A DNA stretch of 64,000 nt from Falciphora oryzae (GCA_000733355.1 JNVV01000003.1:558001-622000); one strand, 5' to 3'; positions 46,681-57,864 are shown, counted from the stretch's first letter. Notes: generated from the sequence alone by a model not told the origin. Numbers and translations: made by a program.

Positions 46681-48717
46681 ATGTCGTCCGAATTCCTCAG
46701 CAGCGTCTTCTCCATCATCTGCGTCCTGTACGGCGCCGTCGTCATCTTCCAGCACATGGCGGCCTACGAGATGCACGACCCGTCAGGGCACTACGGCGAG
46801 GACAGCAGCGGCGGCAGCGGCAAGTGGGCGGCCGACGACTGCACCGCCTGTAGCCTGCCGCCGGCGCGCGGGGGCGGGATCCTCAGGCGCCTCGCCCAGC
46901 GGTACCCGCTGCTGTTCGGCCCGCTTCGTAAGGACAAGCCGTGCGAGCTCGAGGCGACCGACGACGGGGTCGTGACGTTGCCCATCCCGCCCATCGAGCA
47001 GCAGAGCCCGGTCGACCGGTCGCTGTCGCAGGTCTTCTTCTTCGTGCCGCACACCGTCGACGAGGCGCGCCTGCGGTCCGCGCTCGACGACCTGATCCGC
47101 AACCACTGGACCCTGCTGGGCGCGCGCTTGGCCCGCCGCCGCGACGGCCGCCTCGAGTACCGCCTGCCCGCGCGCTTCCCGCTCGACCCCGAGGACGACA
47201 GCTACCGCCTCTTCGGCTGGTCCGCCGCCCGCCACCCGCACGGCGCCGCGGGCATCCCGGGGGTCCTGCAGCTGCCGACCGAGCCGCTGGGTGGCGCGAG
47301 GCTGCAGGGCTGGGACGGCGGCCAGTTCGACCACCTGCTCGACATCCTGGCCGGGCCGACGTGGCCGCGCGAGCGCGTCGACGCGCCCGTGGGCATGCCC
47401 ATGGTGACGGTGCACATCTCGGCCTTCACCGACGGCACCGTCGTCGGCGTCTGCCTGCCGCACACCCTCGCGGACCAGATGGGCTTCGGGGCCATCATGA
47501 AGGCCTGGCTCGGCCTTGTGGCCGGCACCCCACCGCCGCCGCTTCAGGCACGCCCGCCCTTGGTGCTCGGCGAGTATTCGTCCAGTGCCGCTTCCAGCAC
47601 CGCGAGCGCCGGACCCAGGGCCTCGTCCCTCCCGCGTGCGCCTCGGTCGCTGGACGGGGAGAAGGGGAACAAGGAGAGGAGCCGCGTATCGACGAAGAGG
47701 GCCTCGCGCCAAGACGAGATCGGGGGCCAGCCGCGCATCTTCTCGACGCGCGAGAAGCTCAAGTACTCCTGTGCCGTCATCCCCGAGATGCTGATGGGTC
47801 CGCGCGAGGCGCAGGGCACGCTGTTCCTCCCACTGAAGCTCATCGTCAGGCTACGCTCAAAGATCTTCGCCGAGCTGGAAGAGCGGTATGGAGACGATGT
47901 AGTCGGAAGGCTAGGTCTGAGCGAGGGCGACGTTGTCTCGGCAGTACTGTGCAAGCTGGCAAACATCCACCGCACCCAAAGCTCCTCCCGCTCCGTCAGC
48001 CTCGGCGTCGTCGTCAACCTCCGCGGTCGAATCCCCGAGCTCCCCCGCGGCAGCACATCTTACGTGCACAACGCCATCGCGTATGGGTTCGCCCGCCTCG
48101 GAAAGGTGCACCGGTCCTCCAACCTGGCAGAGATGGCCTACCGCCACCGCCTGGCGGTCCTGCAGACGACAGAGCGTGAGGCGATCGAGGCGGGCCTCGA
48201 TGTGATCGACCACTATGTCAACCATGGGAACAGCGCCCCCATGCTCGGCGATCCGGGCGACAGGCCCTACATCGTCTCGAACTGGAGTGCCGCGTGGAAG
48301 GATCTCGACTTTAGCGCCGCCTCGACCGAAGTCGGGTCCGCGGCGGAGAAGACAGACGAGAAAGGGGCAAAAGCCCGCCCAAAGAAGGTTGAAAAGAGCA
48401 GCCCTGCAGTCCCTGTCGAGAATGGACAATCACCAAAGCGGTTGCTGGTCCTGGGGAGGGCACACACGAGAGATACACCACTGAGATGTAAGCCCCGCAC
48501 GTCCATCAATCCGATCTTTCCTCTCTTTCATGAAATGCTTTTATAGAAAGCCGCAATCACTAACCGTCGCCCACGCGGCGCCCGTAATCCAGTTGTTTCC
48601 ATGATAATGTGCAAGTCATACGATGGATACTGGGCTACGTTTGCAGCCACAAAGAGAAACATGAAGAAGGTAGAAGAGTTCCTGTCAAAAGATCCCTTGT
48701 TAGTCACATTCTTGTAG
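46681..48717 (+). CDS. BAHD-like acyltransferase, membrane-anchored, 2 exons
   Basis: The protein resembles fungal members of the BAHD/transferase family, which move an acyl group from acyl-CoA to an alcohol or amine. Exons are 46681-48487 and 48593-48717, giving 643 aa. The second exon was recovered by frame: donor T-GTAAGC, branch CTAAC, acceptor CCAG, then 41 codons including CKSYDGYWATFAATKRNMKK, a typical family C terminus. The catalytic HxxxD motif appears as HTLAD at about 261-265. The second BAHD motif, DFGWG, is degenerate: the matching site reads NWSAAWKDLDFSAAS. A hydrophobic segment at about 5-24 suggests an N-terminal membrane anchor, which is less common in this family. Charged inserts lie near 300-345 and 555-585. 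It runs convergently towards an MFS exporter. The substrate is unknown. Confidence 0.85.
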
Positions 48718-48953
48718 GCATGGCGGACGGAGTCGAGTCTTTTTATTGCGGGAACGGGGGATTGTTCGGGTATTAGCAGATATCCATCCCTGGGCTTGGT
48801 CACATAGGGGTTTCTTTTCTTGGAACAGCGAAACGCTGTAGTCGTATTGTGCGCAGTTTTCGGGATACGATATAGATTGCCATGCCGTGACGCAAGCAGC
48901 ATACAAGGTATAACAGTACCGTTCCCGCTCAATCAGGCCTGGGTGACATGAGA

Positions 48954-51022
48954 TTACAGGCGCTGAGCTTGTCGGTGCCTCATGTTGCTGAGCTCCACGG
49001 ACACTCGGTCTGCCGCACCCCGAAGAACTTGGGTTGACGACCCATCCGAGGCCCCTTGCGTCCTGTTGATGCCAAGCACGGGGCCCTTGTTCTCGCTGCT
49101 CAGGTGACTCCCGCGGACAAGAAAATGGAGAGCACCCGCAGCGCCAGCAAAAGCCACGTACTTGAACCGAGTGAGGTTTGTTAGCCGACTTGCCCCCTTA
49201 GTTCTCGAACGGAGTCTCTGGGAGTGATCAACTACCAATATCCAAATAGCTTTGAAAGTGTCAAGGTATAGCTGGCGTACCAGCGACTGCTGATCTCTGG
49301 CCAAAGTATGTATAAACTCGACGCTAGCCGCTGCCTGCGGGCCTGCGAATCGGCCGGCCAGCTCTGGCCCGAGGGCCTGCACCAGCGTTGGGTTGGCGGC
49401 GTTCATTTGGTTCTGGAAGATGACACCGCCCACAACGACGGATATCGCCGTAAAGAGGGCGCGGGAGAAGTCCATGGTTGCAACGATGGCTGCTGTGTCC
49501 ACGGCGGAAGCTGTCGACTGCGCAGCCAGGAGAGGCCCTTCCATGTTCATGCCGATGCCCACTCCAACGAGGATCTCGTACACGAAGAGCCTCGTCAAGT
49601 CTTGCTCGAATTCAAGGTTGACAAAAAGCCCAGTGCCTAGAATGAAAATCGCCTGAGCCACGTACATGATGGGCAGATACATGCCCGTCTTCTGGATCAG
49701 CCAGCCAGCGAACGTGGCCGCCAGAGAGCACGAAACGATAAGTGGGAGCAGGTGCAACCCCGAGGTGAGAGCGTCGGCGCCCACGACAGATTGCGAATAG
49801 AGTGGCAGGTAGTAGGCAAGCCCAATGAAGACAAACATGTTGAAAGACATGATACCGATGGCCGCGACGGTCGACTTGTTGGACAACAGGCGCAGCGGGA
49901 TGATGGGGTTCTTTGCGAGCTTCCACTCATTGAGGATAAAAATGCCGACTGCCGCGGAGCCGAAGACGAGGAGGCATATCACGGTCGCGGAGGACCACGG
50001 GTGCGTGACATCGCCAAATTGGAGGGCAAGGAGGATCATAAGCGCGCCGCCGACGATCAGCGAGCTTCCAGGCCAGTCAATGGCCTTGAGGCCAGCCCAC
50101 AGAGGGGTTCGGGGGTTCGGGGTGTTGAGGAAGAAGAACAAGGTGCCGAAAACGAGGACGCCGATGGGTACTAGACGTGATGATCGCCAGTCAGCTAAAG
50201 GCAAAGGAGTCCCGAGGGGCAAACAAAAAAAAAAAAAAAAGAAAAGTTTTAGAGAAACCCACGGTTGATCCAAAAGCACCACCTCCAACCGATCCGGGTC
50301 GTAAACACGCCGCCCAGGACGGGTCCGATAGCGTTCCCTATGGCCCAGACGAACTGCGTAATGGCGAGATACAGGGCGCGGTCACGGAGCGAGAACATGT
50401 CGCAGATGGTAACCTTGACCATTATGCCCATGCCGGAGGCGCCAAGACCCTGGACGGCGCGGCCGACGATCAAGGCGTTGATGTGCGGCGCCAGGGCGCA
50501 GAGCAGGCTGCCCGTGAGGAAGATGGCGAGCGCGGCGAGGATGATGGGCTTGCGGCCCCAGATGTCGGAGACGGAACCCCAGACGGGTGTGGTTGCTGTG
50601 TGCGCCAAGATGAAGGCGCCACCAATCCAGATATAGCCGCCGGCTATGTGCGCGGCCTCAGCTTCTTGCGCCACCGACCGTAGCGAGTGCACGATGGAGG
50701 GGATGGCGGGTGTCACGATGGTCAGGTCCAGCGACGAGAGCAGGCTGGACAGGCAGAGCGGCCCCATAATCAGGGCGATCTCGGCCGCCGACCGCTTGTC
50801 TTGGGTAGGCGCCGGCTCCCTCGGGCCCGGGGCAGTCGCGAGGTCAGCGGCATTGCTGTGGTTTTCGGCGCCGAGAGCTTCGGAGGAGTTACTTGGCGCA
50901 TCTCGCGGGGTTACTGAGAACGAGCCCTTCGATTTGCCGGGCGCTTTGGGCCTGCCGTCATTGAGGGCGGCTCTCTTAGCTTCGGAAGGCGGTGGCCGTG
51001 ATATCAAATCGGCATCAGACAT
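48954..51022 (-). CDS. MFS drug/metabolite exporter (DHA2-like), 3 exons
   Basis: This is a drug:H+ antiporter-type transporter of the major facilitator superfamily with about 14 helices, expected to export a toxic or secondary metabolite. Exons on the minus strand are 50263-51022, 49236-50170 and 48954-49160, giving 633 aa. A polar N-terminal tail of about 85 residues precedes helix 1 (LDLTIVTPAIPSI). Antiporter motif C is seen as GNAIGPVLGGVFT, followed by GWRWCFWIN, and the exon 1/2 junction restores INLPIGV. The last intron, 49161-49235, is 75 bp long, in frame and free of stops, and interrupts the last helix (FKAIWIL to YVAFAGA). A poly-A/T tract lies inside intron 1. Its partner by position is the acyltransferase ending 236 bp away on the opposite strand. 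Confidence 0.92.
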
Positions 51023-52022
51023 GCCGCCGGTATGGGATGGGATAGGAGCTTGCGACGTGGCGTGGTCAGATCAGGATGGAAGTTGGGATCCTACGCGCGG
51101 GCGTGTCAAGCGCGATCGAGACGGCGGCGGCGCCAAAGTCGCGGTTGTGTCATGTCTGCAAGTGAAGTTTCGCACTGGAAAGAAAACGTCTAGACGTCAA
51201 CCCTAAATACGAGAGAACTAGGCGGTGCTTACGCCAACGGAATTGGCCCGAGTCCCCGATAACCAGCAAAGAAGTTGAGCACACTATGCCCTCGACCATT
51301 GAGGCTCGATTCAAGTCCAAGCTCCTGATAGGGCAGAATACGCACCTACCCAAGGGCCCGTTGGTGGCAGCCCTGAAGCTCCGAAGCCCCGGCCTCTGGG
51401 TATCGAGAAGCACTTACAAACCAGACGGACATATTGGGCAAGGAAGGGCCCAAAATAAAAATCTGCAATTCCGACAACGCTAGTTGGAACTCCCTGCCCC
51501 ACTACTTGAACTTATCGTGTAGGTTTCCTTTCATTTTTTCCTGTTTTCCGTTTCCTGAACAAGTGTAACTTAAGGGGGTATCAATTATAAGTTCTTGGGC
51601 GTTCTACCTAACTTACCTGGTCGTGGAGTTCACACGGCAAGCAAGCGGGCATGCTCCTACTGTCATACCAAAGCCAGACCATGCAGGCTCCCAAGATGCA
51701 TTTAAACGAAGGCCGTGACGGCGGTGGCGCAAGAGGAGGCGCAAATTCTCGACAGCTTAAGAGCGAGAAGCCGCGAGCCGCTTCCCAAAATGAACGCACG
51801 TTCAGCGAATGGGCATCCCCTTGAGTGCTGTTGACCTACCGACCGTGCGGACAAATCCCAATTTGTTATTGTGTGGTTGGCTGAAAGGAGTGCGATCGGT
51901 GGTCGGTAGGTCAACAGCACTCAAGGGGATAGGGCGGGCACAACTCAAAATTGCGGGGTTCCCTCGTTCTTGAAACGCGCAAGGCGACACATATAACCAC
52001 TCTATCGGTCGACCCCAAGCAA
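51023..52022. other. divergent intergenic region with a long inverted repeat
   Basis: This 1.0-kb stretch separates the MFS exporter (-) from the RNase H gene (+), so it contains both promoters. I see no coding region. Its notable content is a perfect 30-bp inverted repeat, listed separately. Confidence 0.6.
51815..51930. repeat. perfect 30-bp inverted repeat, 56-bp spacer
   Basis: The arms are 51815-51844 and 51901-51930. They begin ATCCCCTTGAG and the second arm ends in CTCAAGGGGAT, with all 30 positions complementary. The spacer is 56 bp. If transcribed, this forms a very stable hairpin. It lies 92 bp upstream of the first in-frame ATG of the RNase H gene. No obvious target-site duplication flanks it, so a transposon origin is unproven. 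Confidence 0.95.
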
Positions 52023-53129
52023 ATGGCTGTAGCGCTCCGCAGTATTTTTCTTGCCTATCGCCCGTCCCTCTTTAGTCTTGCTGTTTTTCAACGCTCCTCG
52101 CCAAGCCGCCTAAGAAAGGCGGAACGGGTCGGATCCATCATGCCTCCGATTGGGTGGTACCTGGCGCAGGGCCTCGTTCCGCTCGGCTACGACAGCAGCG
52201 ACGACGATGAGGGACCTGCCGAATTGCCGAACGGGCGTCTTGTCTGCGGTCCCCATGGCCTAGTGATTTGCCCGAGGTGCACCGTCGATTACAGCTTCAT
52301 GGATGATGTTGTCGACGAAGATGGCAGCGGCCTTGACGACGAAGACGTTATCGACCTTGACGACGAAGACGGCAGCGACCTTGACCTTGACCCCAGCAAC
52401 ACTGGCATCAACAGACTGCAAAGGGGCACCGGTCGGGTCTTTGCCACCAAATTCGTCCCGCCCTCCGCTGACGCGGTTCCTATGGAAGTGTTCTCTGGCC
52501 GAAAGCCCGTCATGATGATAAACAGGCAAGTCGTGTCCGTGTGGTGCAAACACTAACTGTTGTTGCTGACGCGGTGAGCCACTAGATTCACCCTGCCAAA
52601 CGACGCTGGCAAGTTCGTCATCCACACCGACGGCGCATGCCTCGACAATGGCCAGGCAAACCCAAGAGCCGGATGGGGCTTTTGGCACGGGGAGAGCCAT
52701 GTGGGCAAGTCAATCGCGTCTGGCCGCCTCGAGACGAAAGGCCCGTTCGGCGACCAGGGAATACAGACCAGCAACCGCGCGGAGCTCCGCGCCGTGATCG
52801 CGGCCTTGCGCTTCAGATACTGGCCCGGCGAGGGATTCCACACGTGCGTCTTCGCCACGGATTCCGAGTACGTGGTTGAAGGCTGCACCAACTGGGCGAG
52901 GAGGTGGATTAGGGACGGCTGGACGACACGTGCACGCCAGCCCGTCGCCAACAAGGATCTGTGGGAGGCTCTGTTGGGCGAGATTGAGAAGAAGCACGAC
53001 GACGGAATGGCTGTGCAGTTTTGGAGGATCTCGAGGGAGTTGAACACAACTGCTGATGGCGCAGCCAGGACCGCCGCCGGAGAGGAGGCCGTCGGTGAGT
53101 GGCGCGACACGATGGGATTCAATTTCTGA
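52023..53129 (+). CDS. RNase H1-like ribonuclease, GC-AG intron, two possible starts
   Basis: This should hydrolyse the RNA strand of RNA:DNA hybrids. Exons are 52140-52525 and 52586-53129 (309 aa) using the inner ATG, or 52023-52525 plus exon 2 (348 aa) using the outer ATG. Numbering from the inner start, the acidic tetrad is complete: D144 (FVIHTDGACLDNG), E195 (SNRAELRAV), D221 (FATDSEYV) and D286 (NTTADGAAR). The spacings are close to those of bacterial RNase HI. The N-terminal part has two CxxC-like pairs (CGPHGLVICPRC) and an Asp/Glu-rich stretch. The intron donor is AG-GCAAGT, a GC-AG intron; it is the only donor tested that restores frame with a sensible length (60 bp). The outer start adds 39 residues rich in Arg, Ser and hydrophobics with almost no acid, like a mitochondrial presequence. 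Confidence 0.85.
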
Positions 53130-54040
53130 TTCCTTCGAACCGAGTATCGCACAAACAGTTGTGCCGCTTCTCAAACTGCATCATCAACTCGATGCTGAGG
53201 CGCGTGGAACGGCAGACTTTGCGAGTTCCCTTAGTTGAGCGCCGGCAGGGAGATTGAGAGGGCGCATGGATCGAGGACTTGTCAACGAACGGCAGGTGAC
53301 AAAGAGCAGCATAGCTCGAGTTTTCTGGAATCTATCTCGTATAATCCGCCTTGCAATGGACTGCGGGCGAACATATTTCCTGTGTCCTGTGAGAAGATAG
53401 TGTGGTTAATAATGTAGGAACATCAGGCTTGCTGACGAGTGGGAGGAGGAAGAAATAAAATAAAAAAAAAACAAAGTAGAGCGGCGAGATCACATGGAAA
53501 ACTACCGAGAATGCGCATCTTGTACAGCCCACACATTTGCTGCACGCCCTTGTTCGCGACGAAAAGGACGACGCCCCTGTCCAGTATTGTTTTCTGTTCC
53601 TGTGTCTTTCCCTATTCCTGTATCTTCATGTGCCTATCTTTTTTTGGCAATGGTGTAGGTAACCTTTTTGTCGTGGACGAGACGCCAATGCACGTCCACT
53701 GCGGAAGCGGGCCAGCTCGGTCAAGCACATCAGTCAGCCAGGCGGAATTGCCGTGGTTGTTCTCCAGATCGTGCCTCGGCAACATAAGCCGGGGTAAACC
53801 CCACAGCAGAGCTTCGTCGGCCGTGGGGGAACCTCGGACCCTGCAGGAGGTCTCGGTTTCCGCGCGCCTTTGCCACAATGCTTTCTGCCGACTCGTCCGC
53901 CCAACATATACCATAGCCGCGCTTGCAAGAGGGTGCTACACCGTTCACGTTCCGAAAGCATCCCATCCTTCTCGATCGAACCTCCGCTCCAATTGCTCCC
54001 CGTCTTCACGTCGCACGATCGATTCCCCAATACCGACGAA
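53130..54040. other. intergenic, thiolase promoter
   Basis: No gene is supported. The stretch holds the RNase H 3' region, an A-rich tract at about 53448-53475, and the leader of the thiolase gene. Confidence 0.6.
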
Positions 54041-55543
54041 ATGGCTGCCGAACGCCTTGGTTCCATCCTCAAGCACCTCACGCCCGGCAACGCGCTCTCT
54101 ACTCTGTGAGTGCCACGTCGACCGTAGTCTGCGTGGCTAAATTACGCACAGCTTTGCGGCCTGCTAACGTATGATTGTCTCCGGCAGCACTTCCAAGAAT
54201 GATGACGATATCGTGATCACCCTCGCCGTGCGGACACCGCTTGCGAAGGCCAAGAAGGGAGGCTTCAAGGACACCACTCTGGAGTACATGGTCTACGCGC
54301 TGCTGCAGCAAGTAAGGGAAAAGTCCAAGCTGGATCCCGCCCTGGTGGAGGATATCTGCATGGGCAATGTGAGTCTATCTCTTCCTCGTCTTCCTTGCTC
54401 TCTCGACCCCCATTCCGACTGACAGTCCTCTTTGCGCGTCCTCCTAGGTCTCGGACGGCAAGGCGGCTTACAAGCTCCGCGCGGCGGCCCTGGCGGCTGG
54501 CTTCCCCAACACGGCGGGCGCGTCATCGGTGAACCGCTTCTGCTCGTCGGGCCTCAAGGCGACGCAGGACATCGCCAACGCCATCAGCGCCGGCGCGATC
54601 CAGGTCGGCATCGCGCTGGGCGCCGAGTCCATGACGGCCGGCGGCGACGCGCTCGACCAGCCCTTCGACGAGACCATCACGCAGGCGAGCCAGGAGGCGC
54701 AGGACTGCGTGCAGCCCATGGGCTGGACGAGCGAGAACGTGTCGCGCGACTTTGGCATCACGCGCGAGGAGATGGATCGCTACGCCGCGCTGAGCTTCCA
54801 AAAAGCTGAGACCGCGCAGAAGGCCGGCCTGTTCGACGACGAGATCGTGCCCATCAAGACCAAGGTCAAGGACGCCAACGGCGAGTTCAAGGAGGTTACT
54901 CTCACCAAGGACGAGGGCATCAGGCCCGGCACCACCGCCGAGACGCTGGGCAAGATCAGGGTTGCGTTCCCGCAGTGGGGGCCGACCACGACCGGCGGCA
55001 ACGCTAGCCAGGTCACGGATGGAGGTGAGTAAACGTTCGAGTCTGAGATATCCGAGCTGCGGTGGCAGCTCGGCTACGATTGAGATCCAAATAGCTGACT
55101 GAACACCCGAATCAGCCGCCGCAGTTGTCCTGATGAAGCGTTCGACGGCCGTCAAGCTGGGCCAGCCCATCGTGGCCAAGTTCGTCGGCTCGACGGTGGC
55201 CGGTCTCGCGCCGCGCATCATGGGCATCGGCCCGACGGTCGCGATCCCCAAGCTGCTGGCGCAGCACGGCATCACGCTCAACGACGTCGACGTCGTCGAG
55301 ATCAACGAGGCCTTCGCCAGCATGGCCGTCTACTGCCGCGACACGCTCAAGCTGGACGCCAACACCAAGCTCAACCCGCGCGGCGGCGCCATCGCGCTGG
55401 GCCACCCGCTGGGCGCGACGGGCGCCCGCCAGATCGTCACGGGCCTGAGCGAGTGCCGCCGCACAGGGAAGAAGATCCTCCTCACCAGCATGTGCATCGG
55501 CACCGGCATGGGCATGGCGGGACTGTTTGTGTCGGAGCAGTAG
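54041..55543 (+). CDS. peroxisomal 3-ketoacyl-CoA thiolase, 4 exons
   Basis: This enzyme catalyses the last step of beta-oxidation, cleaving 3-ketoacyl-CoA with CoA to acetyl-CoA and a shortened acyl-CoA (EC 2.3.1.16). Exons are 54041-54105, 54188-54368, 54448-55024 and 55116-55543, giving 416 aa, a normal length for Pot1/Fox3-type enzymes. The N terminus contains RLGSILKHL, an exact peroxisomal PTS2 (RL-x5-HL), so import via Pex7 is expected. Catalytic residues are Cys114 (NRFCSSGLKA), His371 (LGHPLGATG) and Cys401 (SMCIGTGMG). The block VVEINEAFAS is also present. All introns have GTGAGT donors. The sequence contains no C-terminal PTS1. It is the only beta-oxidation gene in the window. Confidence 0.96.
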
Positions 55544-56768
55544 GACTGCTTGTACGACTCGCAGTGTACGCTGTGATTGATTGATCCTGGGCTCGCAGAA
55601 CCTGTGTTCACGGCCATGTGTATGTGTATTTAGATCCATAGCGACAATTCTCTTGTGCTATTTAGACATGGTTGTTTGTGTCCGGCTTGGTGCCATCTGC
55701 ACCTCCACAATCTCATCATCAAGCGCTCGCCAGACTCATTGGCTTGCGATGGCGCACCGGGTGTGTCTGTCTCGCGTGCGCGCTTTATTGAACCAGCAGT
55801 AGCTCAGCTGGCCCACTGAAACCCGCCGACGAACGTCAAACTGCTGTTGCATGCGATGCAGGATTTGATTAGTCAAGTGCACGGACGTGTTGGGCAGGAC
55901 GCGTTGCGGGCAAAATTTTGCGAAAATCTGTCCAGGCGGGCATGGCGCATCATCAATCAGACAGATCAATCAATCAATCCAATCAGATCAATTCATTCTC
56001 GTTACGCTGTGCAACAACTGCCAATGCTGGAAAGGCAGAAAGATGGATGGCAGGGCCTGCCGCTCCGCGAATCGCACAGCTGCACGGGCAAGATTGCGTG
56101 GCGTACCCCGGGCGCCATGAACCAACGCGCTCGTTGATTGGGCGACCCGGCTTTTACCCCTGTCCTGCCAGGCTCTATCGGCAGCAGCCTCGGGCGCCTA
56201 GTCCTATTTTGGGCATGGGGCCAACGAATCCTCGTATCGCCCGCTTTGGAGGCACACAGCCCGCCTGAAAACCCGCGACGTAATATTGGGGGATGCTTTC
56301 TCAGCCCGGCATGCCCCGGCTCTTCCGCGCCTTGTCTCTCCTTTTTGGTCGTTTTGATTCTTGATCCCTCATGTTGTGAATTTCGACCGTTTCTTCAGCA
56401 GGTTGCTCAGCAAGAGTTTCGCGGATCACTCGTTCTAACCGTGAACTTTCGGCTTGTTCTATGTTTGTCTCGTTTCCAGCGACGTTTATCGCACCGCCCG
56501 TCTCAGCCGTCTCTGCGATATTTACAACCTGCGTCGCCTTCGCTGGCAGACGCCTTTTTCTTGGAGCCCCATCTATCCATGGACAAAGCGATCTATCAAT
56601 TTTATTTTTATCAGCCCATGCATTTTACCCCATATAGATGTTTATAATTTTTTGGTATCTATCTTTTTCTCTGGATCCTATTCGAGCCTCGAGAACCCTC
56701 CCGTTCCTCCGCTTCCCGACCCTCGGCGCCGCGCGCTCTCGTAGGCGCCGTCGCCCTCGACCGTCACG
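55544..56768. other. intergenic, no supported gene
   Basis: There are 1.2 kb between the thiolase and the GH128 gene. It contains a short imperfect repeat of ATCA units near 55955-55990 and a T/C-rich leader at about 56330-56680 before the GH128 start. No RNA or protein gene was seen. Confidence 0.6.
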
Positions 56769-57864
56769 ATGCATATCCCGTCGACCCTGCTGGCCCTGGC
56801 CCTCCCGATCCTGTCCGGAGTCCGGTACGTGGCGGCCCAGCAGCTGAACCCGAAACGCGGGCTCTGCTACGTGCCCAACAAGGACTACCCGCAGGACAAC
56901 TACGTCTGGACGCGGCCCGTGTCGCCGCTGTCGTGGTACTACAACTACGGGCCCGAGCCATCCATCGTCTTCAACAACATCTCGCAGGACAAGTTCGAGT
57001 TCGTGCCCATGCTGTGGGGCGCGCCCAAGGACCCCTCGGACACGACCTTCCTCAACACGGTGCGCGACCTCATCACCAAGAAGAATGTCAACATCACGCA
57101 CGTCCTCGGCTTCAACGAGCCCGACGGGCCGACCAGCTGGGGCGGCTCCGACATCCAGCCGGCCTTCGCTGCCCGCGTCTGGATCAAGAACATAATACCG
57201 CTGCAGGAGATGGGCGTCAAGGCCGGCCTGCCCGCGCCCACGGGCGGCTGGGGCGGCATCCCATGGCTGAAGCAGTTCCTGGGCAACTGCAGCAACATAA
57301 TCAGTGAGGGTGGCGACAAGAAGAACTGCACGTTTGACTTTGTCCCCATCCACTGGTACGGAGACTTTGGCGCGCTGGCGTCGCACATTGGCACATATGC
57401 AGCCGCGTGAGTTGCCCTGCTCTGCTTCTCTTTCTTCTGTTTCTACCTCGTCACGGTGTTCCACCTAGCGCAGTGTAGCTGACATGTTTCTCTTCGACAG
57501 CTTCCCCGGAAAGAAGATGTGGGTGACGGAGTACAACCTCAACGACCAACCCCTCGCCGCGACCCAAGACTTTGTCAGGATGTCGATGGAGTACATGGAC
57601 CGGATCGACGACGTCGAGCGCTACAGCCTGTTCGGCTCGTTCCGCTCCCACAAGAGCAACGTCGGCCCCAACGCGACCATGCTCTCGGCCGGCGGCCAGC
57701 TGACCGACATTGGCGCCATGTACCTCGACAAGTCGCCAACGGGCGTCCTGCCGCAGAGCGGGGGCACGAGCGACGCGTCGTCGGGCCGGTTTGCGTCCGG
57801 CGTGCTGGTACGCAAGGCTGCCGCCGTCGCCGGTGTGGTTGGGGCCCTCACGCTCGCGTTATAG
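56769..57864 (+). CDS. GH128 endo-beta-1,3-glucanase, probably GPI-anchored, 2 exons
   Basis: This is a secreted glycoside hydrolase of the Asl1/GH128 type, acting on beta-1,3-glucan of the fungal wall. Exons are 56769-57406 and 57501-57864, giving 333 aa. A signal peptide occupies about 1-23 (cleavage near AAQQ). Typical family blocks are KRGLCYVPN, SWYYNYGP, FVPMLWG, VLGFNEPDGPTSWGG with Glu117 as acid/base candidate, PIHWYGDF and WVTEYNLND with Glu223 as nucleophile candidate. After about residue 290 there is a Ser/Gly-rich linker and a hydrophobic C terminus ending ALTLAL, the pattern of a GPI-anchor signal. The intron has a GTGAGT donor, CTGAC branch and ACAG acceptor. Wall remodelling during growth or sporulation is the likely role. 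Confidence 0.92.

Noticed and set aside
46783..48179. Long open frames of 309 and 412 codons overlapping the acyltransferase on both strands
   Set aside because: Arg/Ala/Gly-rich shadows of a GC-rich coding exon; the sense frame has the HxxxD motif and family structure.
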